NCBI RefSeq assembly: GCF_052324685.1
Contig: NC_135214.1
Coordinates: 27,789,989-27,853,988 of the forward strand
Direction of reading: 5' to 3'
From: Brachyhypopomus gauderio
Taxonomy: Eukaryota > Chordata > Actinopteri > Gymnotiformes > Hypopomidae
DNA length: 64,000 nt
The position numbers and the translations under genes are program-made. The notes under the pieces were generated by a model, which saw nothing but the letters and a program-made list of their open reading frames with translations, made no database searches and was not told the origin of the DNA. Below are positions 40,161 through 53,748 of this stretch, in pieces; position 1 is the stretch's first letter; the number at the start of each line of letters is the position of its first letter.

Positions 40161-43100
40161 TTAGGTTTTCTTCAGTAGTCTCTGTAGGTTTCTCTGAATC
40201 TGGAGAGCAAACATAGAGCACATATCTCAACAAAAGCTGCAGTGTTTCTAGACTACAGTAATCATCCTCAACGGTTTGTTTTGATCAAATGAACCACCCA
40301 TGTTTTTCCATGAATCAATTTCAGTGTAAACATAAGCATGGTTTTTTAAAAAGGTTTTCAATAACCAGTAGAAAAGTAAATAAATCCATACCAAAAGTTT
40401 GGCAGACATTATTTGTTCAAAAAACATGTAATTTTATAGTAATTGCCTATAATTAATTAAATATTTCCCTCATTTTAGGATTAGACTGCTTTTATTATTT
40501 TTTATTTTATTTTATTATAATTTATTATTTTATTTGATGTCATGTGTTCTGACATTTTGTGAGACAGTGTCTTGAGAAGCAAATTCAATTACATTCAGTA
40601 GCCCCATACAGATGGCCCAGTTAAAATAAATGTTTGATTAAGGAAATCCTTTTTAATGAACCAATTTTGTGAATCTGGAACTGAAACATATTTTTCTAAT
40701 AAAAACGAATGAAGTCACATGACTGTAGTTTTAAAGAATGTACCTTTTCTAATTTCACCAGGTTCATGGATAGAACAGAGTAAATGTCTGCATAGTCTTC
40801 AGGATATAAGCTATGATATTCATCTCTGAAATTGGATATTCAAGTCATTTGCTGTCCAAACTTCACAATAAATTATACTTTTCATTATAAGAGAACCGTA
40901 CTGAAATATTTCTGAATAATATCAGAACTAGATGTTGGCATGCAGTGACCTCACCCACTGAGAGAAAACTCAGTCATAGAGCTTATAGCAGTCAGTCTTT
41001 GTTCCAGTGATATTATCTTTAAAGCCATGTAACATGAAGACAAGACTAAAATGAAGACTCTGTAGGAACACACCAAAACAATTCAATGGAATATTTTAAT
41101 ATTCTTTCTTGAAGAAGCAGAAAAAAGAATTATGAAGCAGGGAATGGAAGACTTACAGAATGAGGTAGACCATCAGAAGACTGTTAAATGAAACTGGTCT
41201 CAGTGCGTTCACATCACATGCCCTTTGATCGTGTTCTTCAGGATGGAAAAAGAGACGTCTGTCAGTAGATCACACACTTGGTCTAATATTCCATTGTAAA
41301 GTTTTGTTCTGAAGATGTTTGCCTTACTTGTTGGCTGTGGGTAAGTGTCTGGTAAACTGTCTTGTTTAACCACGTTTTTAAACACTTGTTTTGGGTTTAC
41401 ACGTTTTGGATAATCTGCATCACAATATGAAATGTATCATCGTGTTTTATTTGACAGGTGATTAGCTAGTAAACATTTTAATATTCAAATCCTTTTACTA
41501 ATATATTTTGTTTGCTCATTTACTATTTTCAGGGAATAAAATTTCCTAAGAGACCTGATTAAAAACACACCTGAGATTTTCTCAAACTCTGGCAAATCTG
41601 GAGAGTCTGAGCTACTACTGTCCCCGATTCCTTGTCGTCTCGAAACCAGCGGACCATCTAAGTTGGACAGATCTGCTGCGAAATCCTGTCGGGTCAAAAA
41701 GACAAGACAATTCATATAATACTCAACTCGAATACTCGAATGAAAGGTCAGCAAAGTGATTTTGGCAACAGCAAACAGTCCCCTTGTAGTTACCATGGGA
41801 AGTGTTGAAGGACTTCCTCTGTAGTTGCTTTTTGTTGAAGAGGGGACAGGAATATTTCTCAGACACTTGTCCTGCATCCACATATACACGGGATGTTAGC
41901 GACTGTCAATTATAATGAAAGACTTAAAAGAATGGATCCAAAAATGAACTGATGCTCAGAATTCCTGATCTTGGATCTCGGACTACAAAAGCTACAAACA
42001 CATAAGCTTGAGGAAGAAAATGCTTTATAATGGGATGTACTATCAGGTACTCACTTCCAGATGAAAGCATACCGACATCAAAACCTTGTATGTGGTGTCT
42101 CGGGACAGGAATGACACAAAGACATACTGGAAAGTCATTAAAAGCTCAATTAGAAAAACAAATGTTTTGCTCACTTCATGTTCAATACCAAAGTGAAAAC
42201 AAACGCACCTTCTCTTGTGCTGTGGTGATGACCAGTGCATTTGGCACTAAAATTGCAGTTTTTGTTTTCTGTATAACTTTTACAGATGGAACTGGAATGG
42301 CAATCTGAAATGAAAACAGTTTAAATAAATGATATTCTGAAAACCACTGATGGTAAACTGTGTCCTTAGCTGTGAAGGGCATTTGTGAACCTTTGTGTCT
42401 TTGCCAAAAACTTTGGAATGGAAACAGATCCAGTTATCAGAAACAAAAAGTCTTCCTTGGTACAGAATATCTTTCTGCAATGCACAGGTGTAACCTGTCA
42501 ACAGAGCATAAACCAACAAATAAAAACAAGACAATATTACAATATGTTTTACATGTAACATTTCTGAATGGTGAACATGACTGAGTATCATGGGATTATA
42601 GGTGAAATCTTTAAGTAGCATTAGTTCTTTAGTAACAGTAATGGAATACATGTACTCACTCTGTTTCAAGTGCTCATTCACACTGATGTCTTTGAAAGCT
42701 TTGTGATACTGAGTGTTTGTCCGGAGAAACTGAAATTTCACATGAGACTGACTGGTTTGATCATTTTCATTCAACAAAACTGACTAATCTACCAATTAAC
42801 ACATAAGCAAAAAAGGAGCTGCCTGTTAAAATCTCAATAATTTAAAGTGGTTTTATACAGCCGAGGAGTAGGGACGGCAAATTTATGTAGAACAAAAAAC
42901 CCACTAACCTGAGATGACTGGAGCTTCTTCCTCTCAATCTTTGACTCAGTGTCACTTTGTAGTTGTGACAATATTGAAGAGTCAAGTGTTCTGGTCCTGA
43001 AAAGAATAGCAATAGAGGATAGATTTAGGTAGTTAATATAGTATAAGACACTAATATGTATAATGGCAATGAACTTTATTACATCATTGAGCATATAACA

Positions 43101-43595
43101 TCGGATCATTAGACGAAAGAGATCTTTTTCTCCTTTAATGTATAATTATGTGGCTTTACCTAATTAGTGTAGATTTTCTTGTTCTTCCCAAAATATCTGA
43201 TTCATTGTCCATGGGTGTATCTGACCGTATCATTTTTCTTGATCTTTCCTCTGCTCCATTTTCTGCCTCATGACTGAAAGGTTATAAAAAAGTCACACTG
43301 TAACTTAAGCATTTTCATTAAAGTGACACTATATAAGAACATTGTGATAGAATAACTAAGAAAAATCTGATAAATGTGGCTTTCAAACAAAATAGCATGA
43401 CCACAGTGAGCACCCATGACAGGAATCACATCTTAGAGCTGAAGGGAGTTTACTGGGTCTGTTACTGCTGTCTCTCTATTAATTATCCTGCCCATTGGAG
43501 TATTAATATTGTAACATTTCTCACTTGCTGATGTATAGTTTGCACTAGAGTTGCATCAGTGTAGCTAGCCTATTTCTAGTGAGCCGGACACTGAG

Positions 43596-43657
<62 letters not shown>

Positions 43658-44284
43658 TTATAAAATGAATCTTAGATAGTCCAAGATAAAGTATACAGAA
43701 ATCAGTTATTATTAACCCATGTTAAGGTAAGCAAGAATACATAGGGGATTAATGGATAGGTGAATAAAGAGGAAAAAGAACAAAATAAAGAAAAAAAAAC
43801 ATAGATCATTATTATCATTTTACACATACACTGTCTGAGAAAGTACTATTTTTGTCACTTTTAATCTCAATTGTACTTTAACCTCTAATCTGCTATGCTT
43901 TAAACATATGAACTGTTGTGTTTGCTTACAGACATAAGACAAAGTCCCCTCAGCCATCATGAAGTAAATAGCATGGTGCGTGGTGTCCTACCTGTGCTCT
44001 TTGCATGCTATCTGCTACAAGATAAGATTATTTACACAGCACAATGAAAACATGCATCTTAGCATTTCTACCCATATGGTCTAACCATTACATTTTAAAC
44101 TACTGTTGTCCTATGAAACTGGTTTGTTTTGCAAAAACAGATATAAGGAAATAAAAGGGCACACATGGACTCACCATGGTGGTGCCAACAAAGCCTGTTG
44201 GTTCGGTAAAACTGAACACGTTGGTCTGTCTGCACTGGAGCAGGTTTTGATGGCAGAGTCTTCGCATGTTAAAGGATTCTCCAT
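40161..44284 (-). CDS. gramd2b: GRAMD2B (GRAMD3) GRAM-domain membrane protein
   Basis: GRAM-domain proteins bind membrane lipids; the GRAMD1/2 group is anchored in the ER and works at membrane contact sites. Coding exons (5' to 3'): 44175-44284, 43160-43273, 42909-42996, 42660-42729, 42391-42494, 42209-42304, 42055-42126, 41794-41871, 41571-41685, 41328-41414, 41157-41235, 40955-41059, 40744-40825, 40161-40199. They sum to 1239 nt, or 412 aa. The GRAM domain spans about residues 105-215, with YTCALQKDILYQGRLFVS, NWICFHSKVFGKDTK, KTKTAILVPNALVITTA and YVFVSFLSRDTTYKVL. A single membrane segment (LLMVYLILVFILVLSSCYM) lies at about 329-347, then a short coiled tail ending NLVKLEKIQRNLQRLLKKT. 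There is no VASt sterol-transfer domain, which separates it from GRAMD1. GRAMD2A is the alternative; the 5q-type neighbours favour 2B. Confidence 0.93.
43597..43655. repeat. (TA)n microsatellite in gramd2b intron 1
   Basis: About 29 TA units between the first and second coding exons of gramd2b. Confidence 0.95.
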
Positions 44285-44919
44285 CAAAATTGTGGTATGA
44301 CTCTTCTCCCTTGATAAAGTGGTTTGAAAAAATTCATTTCTGTTTTTGGATTTCAGTCAGGGAGGAGGTCTCTGACCTGGAAAGCGTCAGTTAATGAGTG
44401 ATTTGTGACTCCACTAGATTTGTAAATATATAATAAAACAAAAACAAACAGTAGCTACTGTGGGTAAATTATACTCTCATGTTTTACTTCTCAACGTGTG
44501 CATGTGGAGTACTTTACTGCAAAAAGGCAGTAAGTCTCTATACAATGATTAGAAGTGATTTGAAGACACATAATTGTTATAAATAGTCAGGACATATTAT
44601 TAACAAAAAGGGAATATAGACATTAATATTGTTGTTGGTGGTGATGTTACTACTACTACTACTACTACTACTAAAGACCTTATTATTCTGGTCAGTGCAT
44701 ATGCAGAATTTGAATGTTTTTATAATCATATATCATTTCAAGTGTGCAATTTCAATTGTGAAATTAATTATATATAACTTATTCCTAAATAGGCCTATAA
44801 CATGTTTTATGCTTATTATTAAACTTTGAAAATGTTTATCTATCTTAGCACAGGTAGGTGGAACCACCTGCTTGACATCTCTGACCTACGCACCTCCGAC
44901 GGTGCACCAGCTGGGAGCC

Positions 44920-45335
44920 ACCCATCACCCACCACTCTTCACCCTTCACCTTTCATTCTTCACCCTTCACTCTTCACCCTTAACCCATCACTCTTCACCC
45001 TTCACCTGTCACTCTTCACCTGTCACTCTTCACCTTTCACTCTTCACCCTTCACCTGTCACTCTTCACCCTTAACCCATCACTCTTCACCCTTCACTCTT
45101 CACATTTCACTCTTCACCCTTCACCCATCACTATTCACCCTTCACCTGTCACTCTTCACCCTTCACCTTTCACTCTTCACTCTTCACCCATCACTCTTCA
45201 CCCTTCACTTTTCACCCTTAACCCATCACTCTTCACCCTTCACTATTCACCTGTCACTCTTCACCCTTCACTCGTCACTCTTCACCCTTCACTCGTCACT
45301 CTTCACCCTTCACCTTTCACCTTCCACCCTTCTCC
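44920..45335. repeat. CACTCTTCACCCTT minisatellite
   Basis: About 415 bp of imperfect tandem units based on CACTCTTCACCCTT (7 and 14 bp periodicity, variants CTTTCACC, CTGTCAC, CCATCAC). Because 14 is not a multiple of three but three units are, the frames read as repeated PSLFTLH heptads; this is a repeat artefact, not a protein. Confidence 0.9.
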
Positions 45336-45746
45336 GATATTCTGCTCCTTTAATCCTGGAACATCTCTGGATGGTGGATTGGTGAGTGGGCCATCTCCCT
45401 ACAGCCCCTGCAGCAGGTCTTAGGTTCCCTGATTCCCTCCCGCACGTCTCTCCTGTGGAGCCAGACCCTGGAGCTCCTCTGCCCTACCTCTTCAGTGACG
45501 TCCTCACCTTTGTGCCTTGGATGCCCAAGGACTTCAAGAGACATGGGTCTGATGTTTCTGCATAGTCTCTACACCCAACCTCTAGTGGGAACATAAACAC
45601 CCTCCATCCAGACTCTGAGCACACAACTACCAGCTTTGCATTTGCCTCAAGCACTCATGTAAAATGTCTGACTAACACTCATGTAAAATGTCTGACTATA
45701 TTTGGCCACAGGAATATCCCACGTCAGTGTCCAACAGTAGTGTGCT

Positions 45747-47413
45747 TATGGCAGGCCGTTTTATCATAAAATGGGCTTCACCCCACTTACATTCCAGATA
45801 TCTGTAACTACATTACAGATATCTGTATATTTAATTTAAGATATCTCTAATTATATTTTAACTAGGCAAAATGTCAATTTGAGATATCTCCAATTGCATT
45901 CTGACTAGTATAAATTACGTCATATTCACCATTGATTTGTATGGAGGCTCAAGTTCAAGATATCTGCAATTAATTACTGACTATCTGAAATGTACATTTA
46001 AGATATCTACAATTAAATTATGACTAGTCAAAAAGTCAATTACAGATATCTCGTTTTTTGTTCTGACTAGTCATTATTCTAATCAAAGATATCTTAAACA
46101 TACTCATTATTTAAGATATCTTAAAAATATTTTTAGATATCTGAAACTAAGTTTTGACTAGTGCAAATTAAATATCAGATATCTTGAAAGTAAGTAATGA
46201 CTAGGCAAAACAAAGTTAGGGATATCCAGAACTGTATTTTTGACTAGTCAAAAGGCATTTAAAGATATCTACAAATAAATTGCAGATATCTTGAACATTT
46301 TTATCTAGACGTTTTTTTTTATTTCTGTTATCTTGAATAATTATTCTGACTAGTCGGAATGTGTTTGTAGATATCTTCAATAATCATTTTGTCTAGTCAA
46401 CACATCCCAGATTTACGTAGCATTTTGGCGCCAAGCTTGGCACTCTTTGTATTTGCTAATCTAGGGTGACCAGATTTGGGTTTCTGAAAAGGAGGACACA
46501 TTTTTTTCCGGGGTCATCGGTGTATCGGTGTTTGATATGACACAAATGACATGGTGTCTGTGTAAAAATTGCATTTATTGAACAGCACAAAACAACATAG
46601 TACCTGCCGTACACATCAAGCACTCTGCCTCATACGGATCACGACCCTGGCGAAAGCACAGGAATTTTTTCTTTAACTCCTCCGTAAACGTTCACTTTCG
46701 TTTCGGCTTTGCCGCAGAACCGGCGGACACACGTGCTTTCGCTTGTAAACACTCGGGGGTAGACTGGCAGGCCCACGCTTAACGGATTTAAAGGGGCAGT
46801 TTGGCTTATTGAAGCCCTTATTGACGGTGGGCCAGAGAAATAACAAATGCATCATGAAGAACAGGTCACTCTAAGAGGAACCTGATTTTAGCCTGATCCA
46901 ACATCATTTAATACCTCAAATCTCTCTGGAAACACGGCATATTGAGTAGTTAAGCACACAGAAAGCGCACTGAAATGATTCTTTTCAAGAACAGCTAACG
47001 CCATTTTAGCCACCCAAAATTCCACAGGCAGCAGTTTCGACGACTCAGCGACATTGCAAAAGGGGCGTAATGCACGCACTTCTTTAATTCAGATATCTAA
47101 AAATGTCATTTTGACTAGTCATAATTACGTTAGAGATATCTTAAATAAGAATTACGGATGTGTGACTCATAAAATGACGAATCCAGTGACGTCATTTTAG
47201 ATATCTTAAAAGCCGTTTTGATCCGTCAAATTGAAATTGCAGATATCTTGAATTGTTCTTCTTACTAGGTAGAATGCAAATGTAGATATCTTGAATTGTT
47301 ATTCCGGATAGTCAAATTGTAATTGTTACTAGTCAAAACTAATATTTAGATATCCAGAATGTAATTACAGATAATCAGACGAAGCCCATTATATGTTAAA
47401 ACGGCCTGCCATA
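45747..47413. mobile_element. 1.67 kb TIR element made of AGATATCT / TGACTAGTC palindromes
   Basis: The left end reads TATGGCAGGCCGTTTTA and the right end is its complement TAAAACGGCCTGCCATA, extended by a matching AATGGGCTTC block inside. GTGTGCT flanks both ends (45740-45746 and 47414-47420), a likely target duplication. Inside, both flanks carry many copies of AGATATCT alternating with TGACTAGTC or close variants. The middle (about 46395-47085) lacks these motifs. It includes a block starting CTAGGGTGACCAG (46461) and ending GGTCACTCTAAG (46875), possibly a nested insertion. I see no transposase frame. Confidence 0.75.
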
Positions 47414-48774
47414 GTGTGCTAATAGACGGGCTTCACTTTCCTTGGTACCACTTTTCCAAGCTGTACATAATGACACTAATGTACCGGGGAAGGAAAAAAC
47501 ACAATGGGTGACAGATAACTTTAGGTTCAGCATTAAAAAAAGTATTTTTGTAGGAAACAAAATCACTATTAACCAAACTTACACCGTTACAGCAAGTGAG
47601 AGAATTATCACATTTGAAACGGGGAGCATTCTAGCTGTGGTACAATGTTGTTGTTTTTTTAATCTGTATACATCTGAGAATGATAGTCCCAAATGGAATG
47701 ACAAGCAGTTAAATATCACACGAGTACAGTAACTACCACAACAAGTGAACTATCCGTGCAGCAGACTAAACTCATTCTGGGTTTTAAATACTATTGAATT
47801 AGTTGTTAATAATAAGCGACTGTGACTCATTTTTTAACGTCAAGATTAAATAAATTGAAACACGTATGACCACTAGGGGTCGCTCTTATACTAAGAAGCC
47901 TGTTATCCATATCCGACTACGTGTCTTCCGGAATAACTGCGTTGACGGTCGCTCTTGCAAAAAAAAACAAGACTTTACCAGGTTTACATCTTTCTTATAT
48001 TGATTACATGAACTAAACTGGTTGTTCATCTTGTCATAATAATCAGGTTTGAAATGTAATTGGTACCACATCTTTCATTAGTTTATCACGTCGTAGTAAA
48101 AAATGACCTTCACATTACACCTAATTACTGAGTCACTCGTGAGTACAGGTGAAATGTCTGGAAGAAATAGGATAACGTGAAATAGCTCGTGCTTTCCCCT
48201 CTTGGATAGACTGCGAAGAGTCTTTGTGAGGATCTCGGTAGACCGATTCCCGTCCTGTTGCTGCAGCAATGTCAGACAAATGGAGTGTAAACTACTGTGA
48301 ACACAGTGCTCCAAATGTTAATAAGGGTCTGGACTTCAAAAAGTAGTGCACACCATATCCAGATGTTATTTCGCAACACCACCAACTTCAAAAATATCGA
48401 CTTTATTTAATTAAATTGTGTGCAAGTAAAAAAAAAAAAACAACCACGATCTCGCTTTTACCTGACGTTTGTAACGTTTTAATTCATTTATTTACTGCAA
48501 AATGATTAATTTATTTTGTAAGTAGTGAAGTAATAAGCGGAACAAAATATAGCCGGCCGAGTCATTACAAAATCTCCAGGGCCGGGGGACTGTTGCATTA
48601 AAGACCAGCTAGTAGTTTGTTGTTGTTTACTTACTTACCTACATCAATTACATAGGTTACTACAATCATTTAATCAGTCAGTCATGTTCATCTGTATCTT
48701 GGGCAGGATGAAAATTTTTTTTTTAATTATGATTTTCTTGATTATGTACTTGTTCTTTTTTAGCTCATTAGAAC

Positions 48775-50927
<2,153 letters not shown>

Positions 50928-51084
50928 AATGAATGTTAGTCATTATACGTTAGTTCTGTTATTGCAATGAAAATAGAAACAATCTGCCAGGCTGTGAATG
51001 TAGTAATTGTAATTATACATCAAGATGATGTGAGATATCCTGGGAGTGGGATATACCAACCCAACCACATCACAAGCTCTTCAT

Positions 51085-51418
51085 AGGGGTCATCAGGAAG
51101 GCACCGCCCTTCATCAGTGTTGAGCTGAATTAAAGCCCAGAGGTCATCAGGTACGCACCGCCCTTCATCAGTGTTGAGCTGAATTAAAGCCCAGAGGTCA
51201 TCAGGTACGCACCGCCCTTCATCAGTGTTGAGCTGAATTAAAGCCCAGAGGTCATCAGGTACGCACCGCCCTTCATCAGTGTTGAGCTGAATTAAAGCCC
51301 AGAGGTCATCAGGTACGCACCGCCCTTCATCAGTGTTGAGCTGAATTAAAGCCCAGAGGTCATCAGGAAGGCACCGCCCTTCATCAGTGTTGAGCTGAAT
51401 TAAGGCCCAGACATCTCC
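51085..51418. repeat. 54 bp minisatellite, six copies, in probable nudt12 3' UTR
   Basis: Six units of 54 bp (core CATCAGTGTTGAGCTGAATT and AAAGCCCAGAGGTCATCAGG) lie 160 bp after the nudt12 stop. An AATAAA at 51790-51795 downstream suggests the array may be inside the nudt12 3' UTR. Because 54 is a multiple of three, the minus strand stays open and reads as repeated WALIQLNTDEGRC; I treat that as an artefact. Copy-to-copy identity is very high, so the array is recent. Confidence 0.9.
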
Positions 51419-51852
51419 AGAAGGCTCAACACAGAGGTTCAAGCTCCAACCCTTTGAAGCTCACATTTAAACCACACCACACCTCTTTAAGCGTAAACCC
51501 AAACTAAGACTAAGGCTGGTGACTAAGGCCACATCTATCCCCAGCACCACCAGTTCCATATGGGCTTTGCGCACTGCCATCCCCCCCACCAACAGCCATC
51601 ACATATACAGTAATGTATTATATGTATTACTGTAATATGTCTAATCAGGAAATGCATTTTATTGTAAATCCCTACTTGTGGGAAAATCAGACCTTCTTAT
51701 GCAATTATGATGCAATGATCTGTACTGTAAACAAATTATTTCAAAGTGCTTTATTATGATAATGCTATGATAATGGATAATCTCACTGTAATAAACTGCC
51801 TTATTTTAATCCAGAAATCTCTTTTCCTTATGAAATGTGATTATATTATTAC

Positions 51853-53405
51853 AGTTTTTCTCAGTTGATTTGGTACATTTCTCACATCATGGTTTACATT
51901 GACATCACAACAAGTACATTTCTCAAAACAGTTAGTGCAAACAGCAAAACTCAATGAAATACCTGCAAAAGCAGATACTTCTCACAATTCTTTATTTTTG
52001 CCTCAAAAGCAAATATTTAGGTCAGTCAATTTGTCAGTGCCATCAGAATATCTAGTCTGTGTGCCATTGCCTATGAACAAGGCAGTCAAAATTCAGAGTC
52101 AGTGCAGACTGTAAGATTGTATTCTGAGACAAACTAGCTAAGCTTTTGATTTCAAGAACGCTGCACATGTGGTATTGGAAACATGACCGACAACTGACTG
52201 GAAAAACTGCAAAATTAAAAACTTACTCTACACATTCAAAACAACCTGAGCACATACAGCCTCCTCTTGTTGAGGTGTGAAAATGGAACCTCTGCCAGAC
52301 TATGAGCTAGTCTTAAAATCCTATATGGTATAGAATGCAAAAATGCAAAACAAAAAAATTAATAAATTCTGACGTTACAGTACTGTATGTCAATGTGCAG
52401 CATTACAGCAGAAAGCACATTTCTGAATTACATACGTGTTTTCTCTATGAAATGTTTCAACGATTGAAGAGACATATTCTTCCAATATTCGGCTGCATCC
52501 AATGACCAGCTTCAGCCATTTTAAGACCATGACTTACATATAACACATGGTCCACAATTGTTGCCCTTATTTCACTGTTTTGTCCCCTCAGCCTTACACC
52601 ACATAGTCTTACCCCTCTACACCACATAGTCTTACTCTTCTACACCACAGTCTTACCCCTCTACACCACATAGTCTTATTCCTCTACCACACAGTCTTAC
52701 CCCTCTACACCACAGTCTTACTCCTCTACACCACACAGTCTTACCCCTCCTCCTCTACCACACAGTCTTACTCCTCTACACCACACAGTCTTACTCCTCT
52801 ACACCACACAATCTTACCCCTCTACACCACACAGTCTTACTCCTCTACACCACAGTCTTACCCCTCTACACCACACAGTCTTACTCCTCTTCTTGGCTGT
52901 TCACCCTGTACATGGTATCGTCTTTCCATTATGCCACTTTGTGATACTGCAGTGTTTTGCCAATTACAGTAAAGGTTCATGAGACGCACCTCTGACCTAT
53001 GGTTGAAACCATTGGTTGATCTAAACCTTCACAAATTCCCTTTCTTACTGTAACTGTATGTTCAAATTAGGATAAATTACCAAAATTTAACAAAAAATGT
53101 TCAGCAATTTTGCATATAATGGCGATGACCTAAAGACTAATTGTTTTGGAGGGTAAGACAATTCAACAGACAATCTGTACAACACATTTTGATAAACATG
53201 ACATAAGCAATTGATAATGTAAAAAACAACAAACAATTGTCCATGTCCATTTGCCTAATGTACAAAAGCATTTGCAAAATGTGAAACACAATGAGAAATG
53301 CAATTATGATGTGCACAAGTGACAAGGAGATGTGGAGATTGAATGAACAGTTTTGAGAATTTCAATTCTGATCTGAGAAATGAACAAAATCGGCTGAGAA
53401 AAACT
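51853..53405. mobile_element. 1.55 kb terminal-inverted-repeat element
   Basis: The left end reads AGTTTTTCTCAGTTGATTTG and then TACATTTCTCA. The right end, read on the minus strand, is AGTTTTTCTCAGCCGATTTT and then GTTCATTTCTCA, an imperfect inverted repeat of about 30 bp. No transposase frame is evident, so it is non-autonomous. It contains the CCACACAGTCTTAC minisatellite. Target duplication is unclear. It lies between the convergent 3' ends of nudt12 and the cytokine receptor. Confidence 0.65.
52588..52885. repeat. CCACACAGTCTTACTCCTCTA minisatellite
   Basis: About 13 units of roughly 18-26 bp, alternating ACCCCTCTAC and ACTCCTCTAC variants with CACAGTCTT or CATAGTCTT. It sits inside the 51853-53405 element and may be an internal array of that family. 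Confidence 0.85.
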
Positions 53406-53748
53406 AACATGAATTTCAATGCCATAATGTAATGCATTGCTCAAAAAACACCACACAAGTGAATAGGATAACATGATTATATACACACACTAATGTAGCA
53501 ATGAAAGGCTACATGATGATAAGGCTGAATTGATGATAAGGTAATGTTTAACAAAGTTTCATGAAAAGTTCTGTATGTATCGCATAAATTAGGTCTGCGT
53601 GGCACAGATTCTTAGAGATTCTCAAAGACAACTGTCATGTGATTAATAGGTTACTTTCTAAGTTAATATTAAAAACTAATTGACTGCTAATTTTGCACAG
53701 GTTTATAAAGTTCACTGTGGTGTCAGTTAGTCTCAGTATTGAAAGATT

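Larger units (their letters stand above)
44285..48774. other. Intergenic: gramd2b and nudt12 heads, repeats between
   Basis: The two genes point away from each other, so both promoters lie here. A short (ACT)n tract sits at about 44645-44673. The rest is taken up by the TTCACC minisatellite (44920-45335) and the GATATC element (45747-47413), listed separately. I see no coding gene. The frame at 47442-47732 (+) has no recognisable domain. Confidence 0.5.

Noticed and set aside
44872-45423. A 183-codon frame with PSLFTLH repeats
   Set aside because: It is the translation of the CACTCTTCACCCTT minisatellite; no start context, homologue or exon structure.
47442-47732. A 96-codon plus-strand frame right of the GATATC element
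   Set aside because: No domain recognised and no link to nudt12 exons; likely chance.
51020-51442. A 140-codon minus-strand frame with repeated WALIQLNTDEGRC
   Set aside because: The 54 bp array is a multiple of three, so openness is expected; it lies antisense in the likely nudt12 3' UTR.
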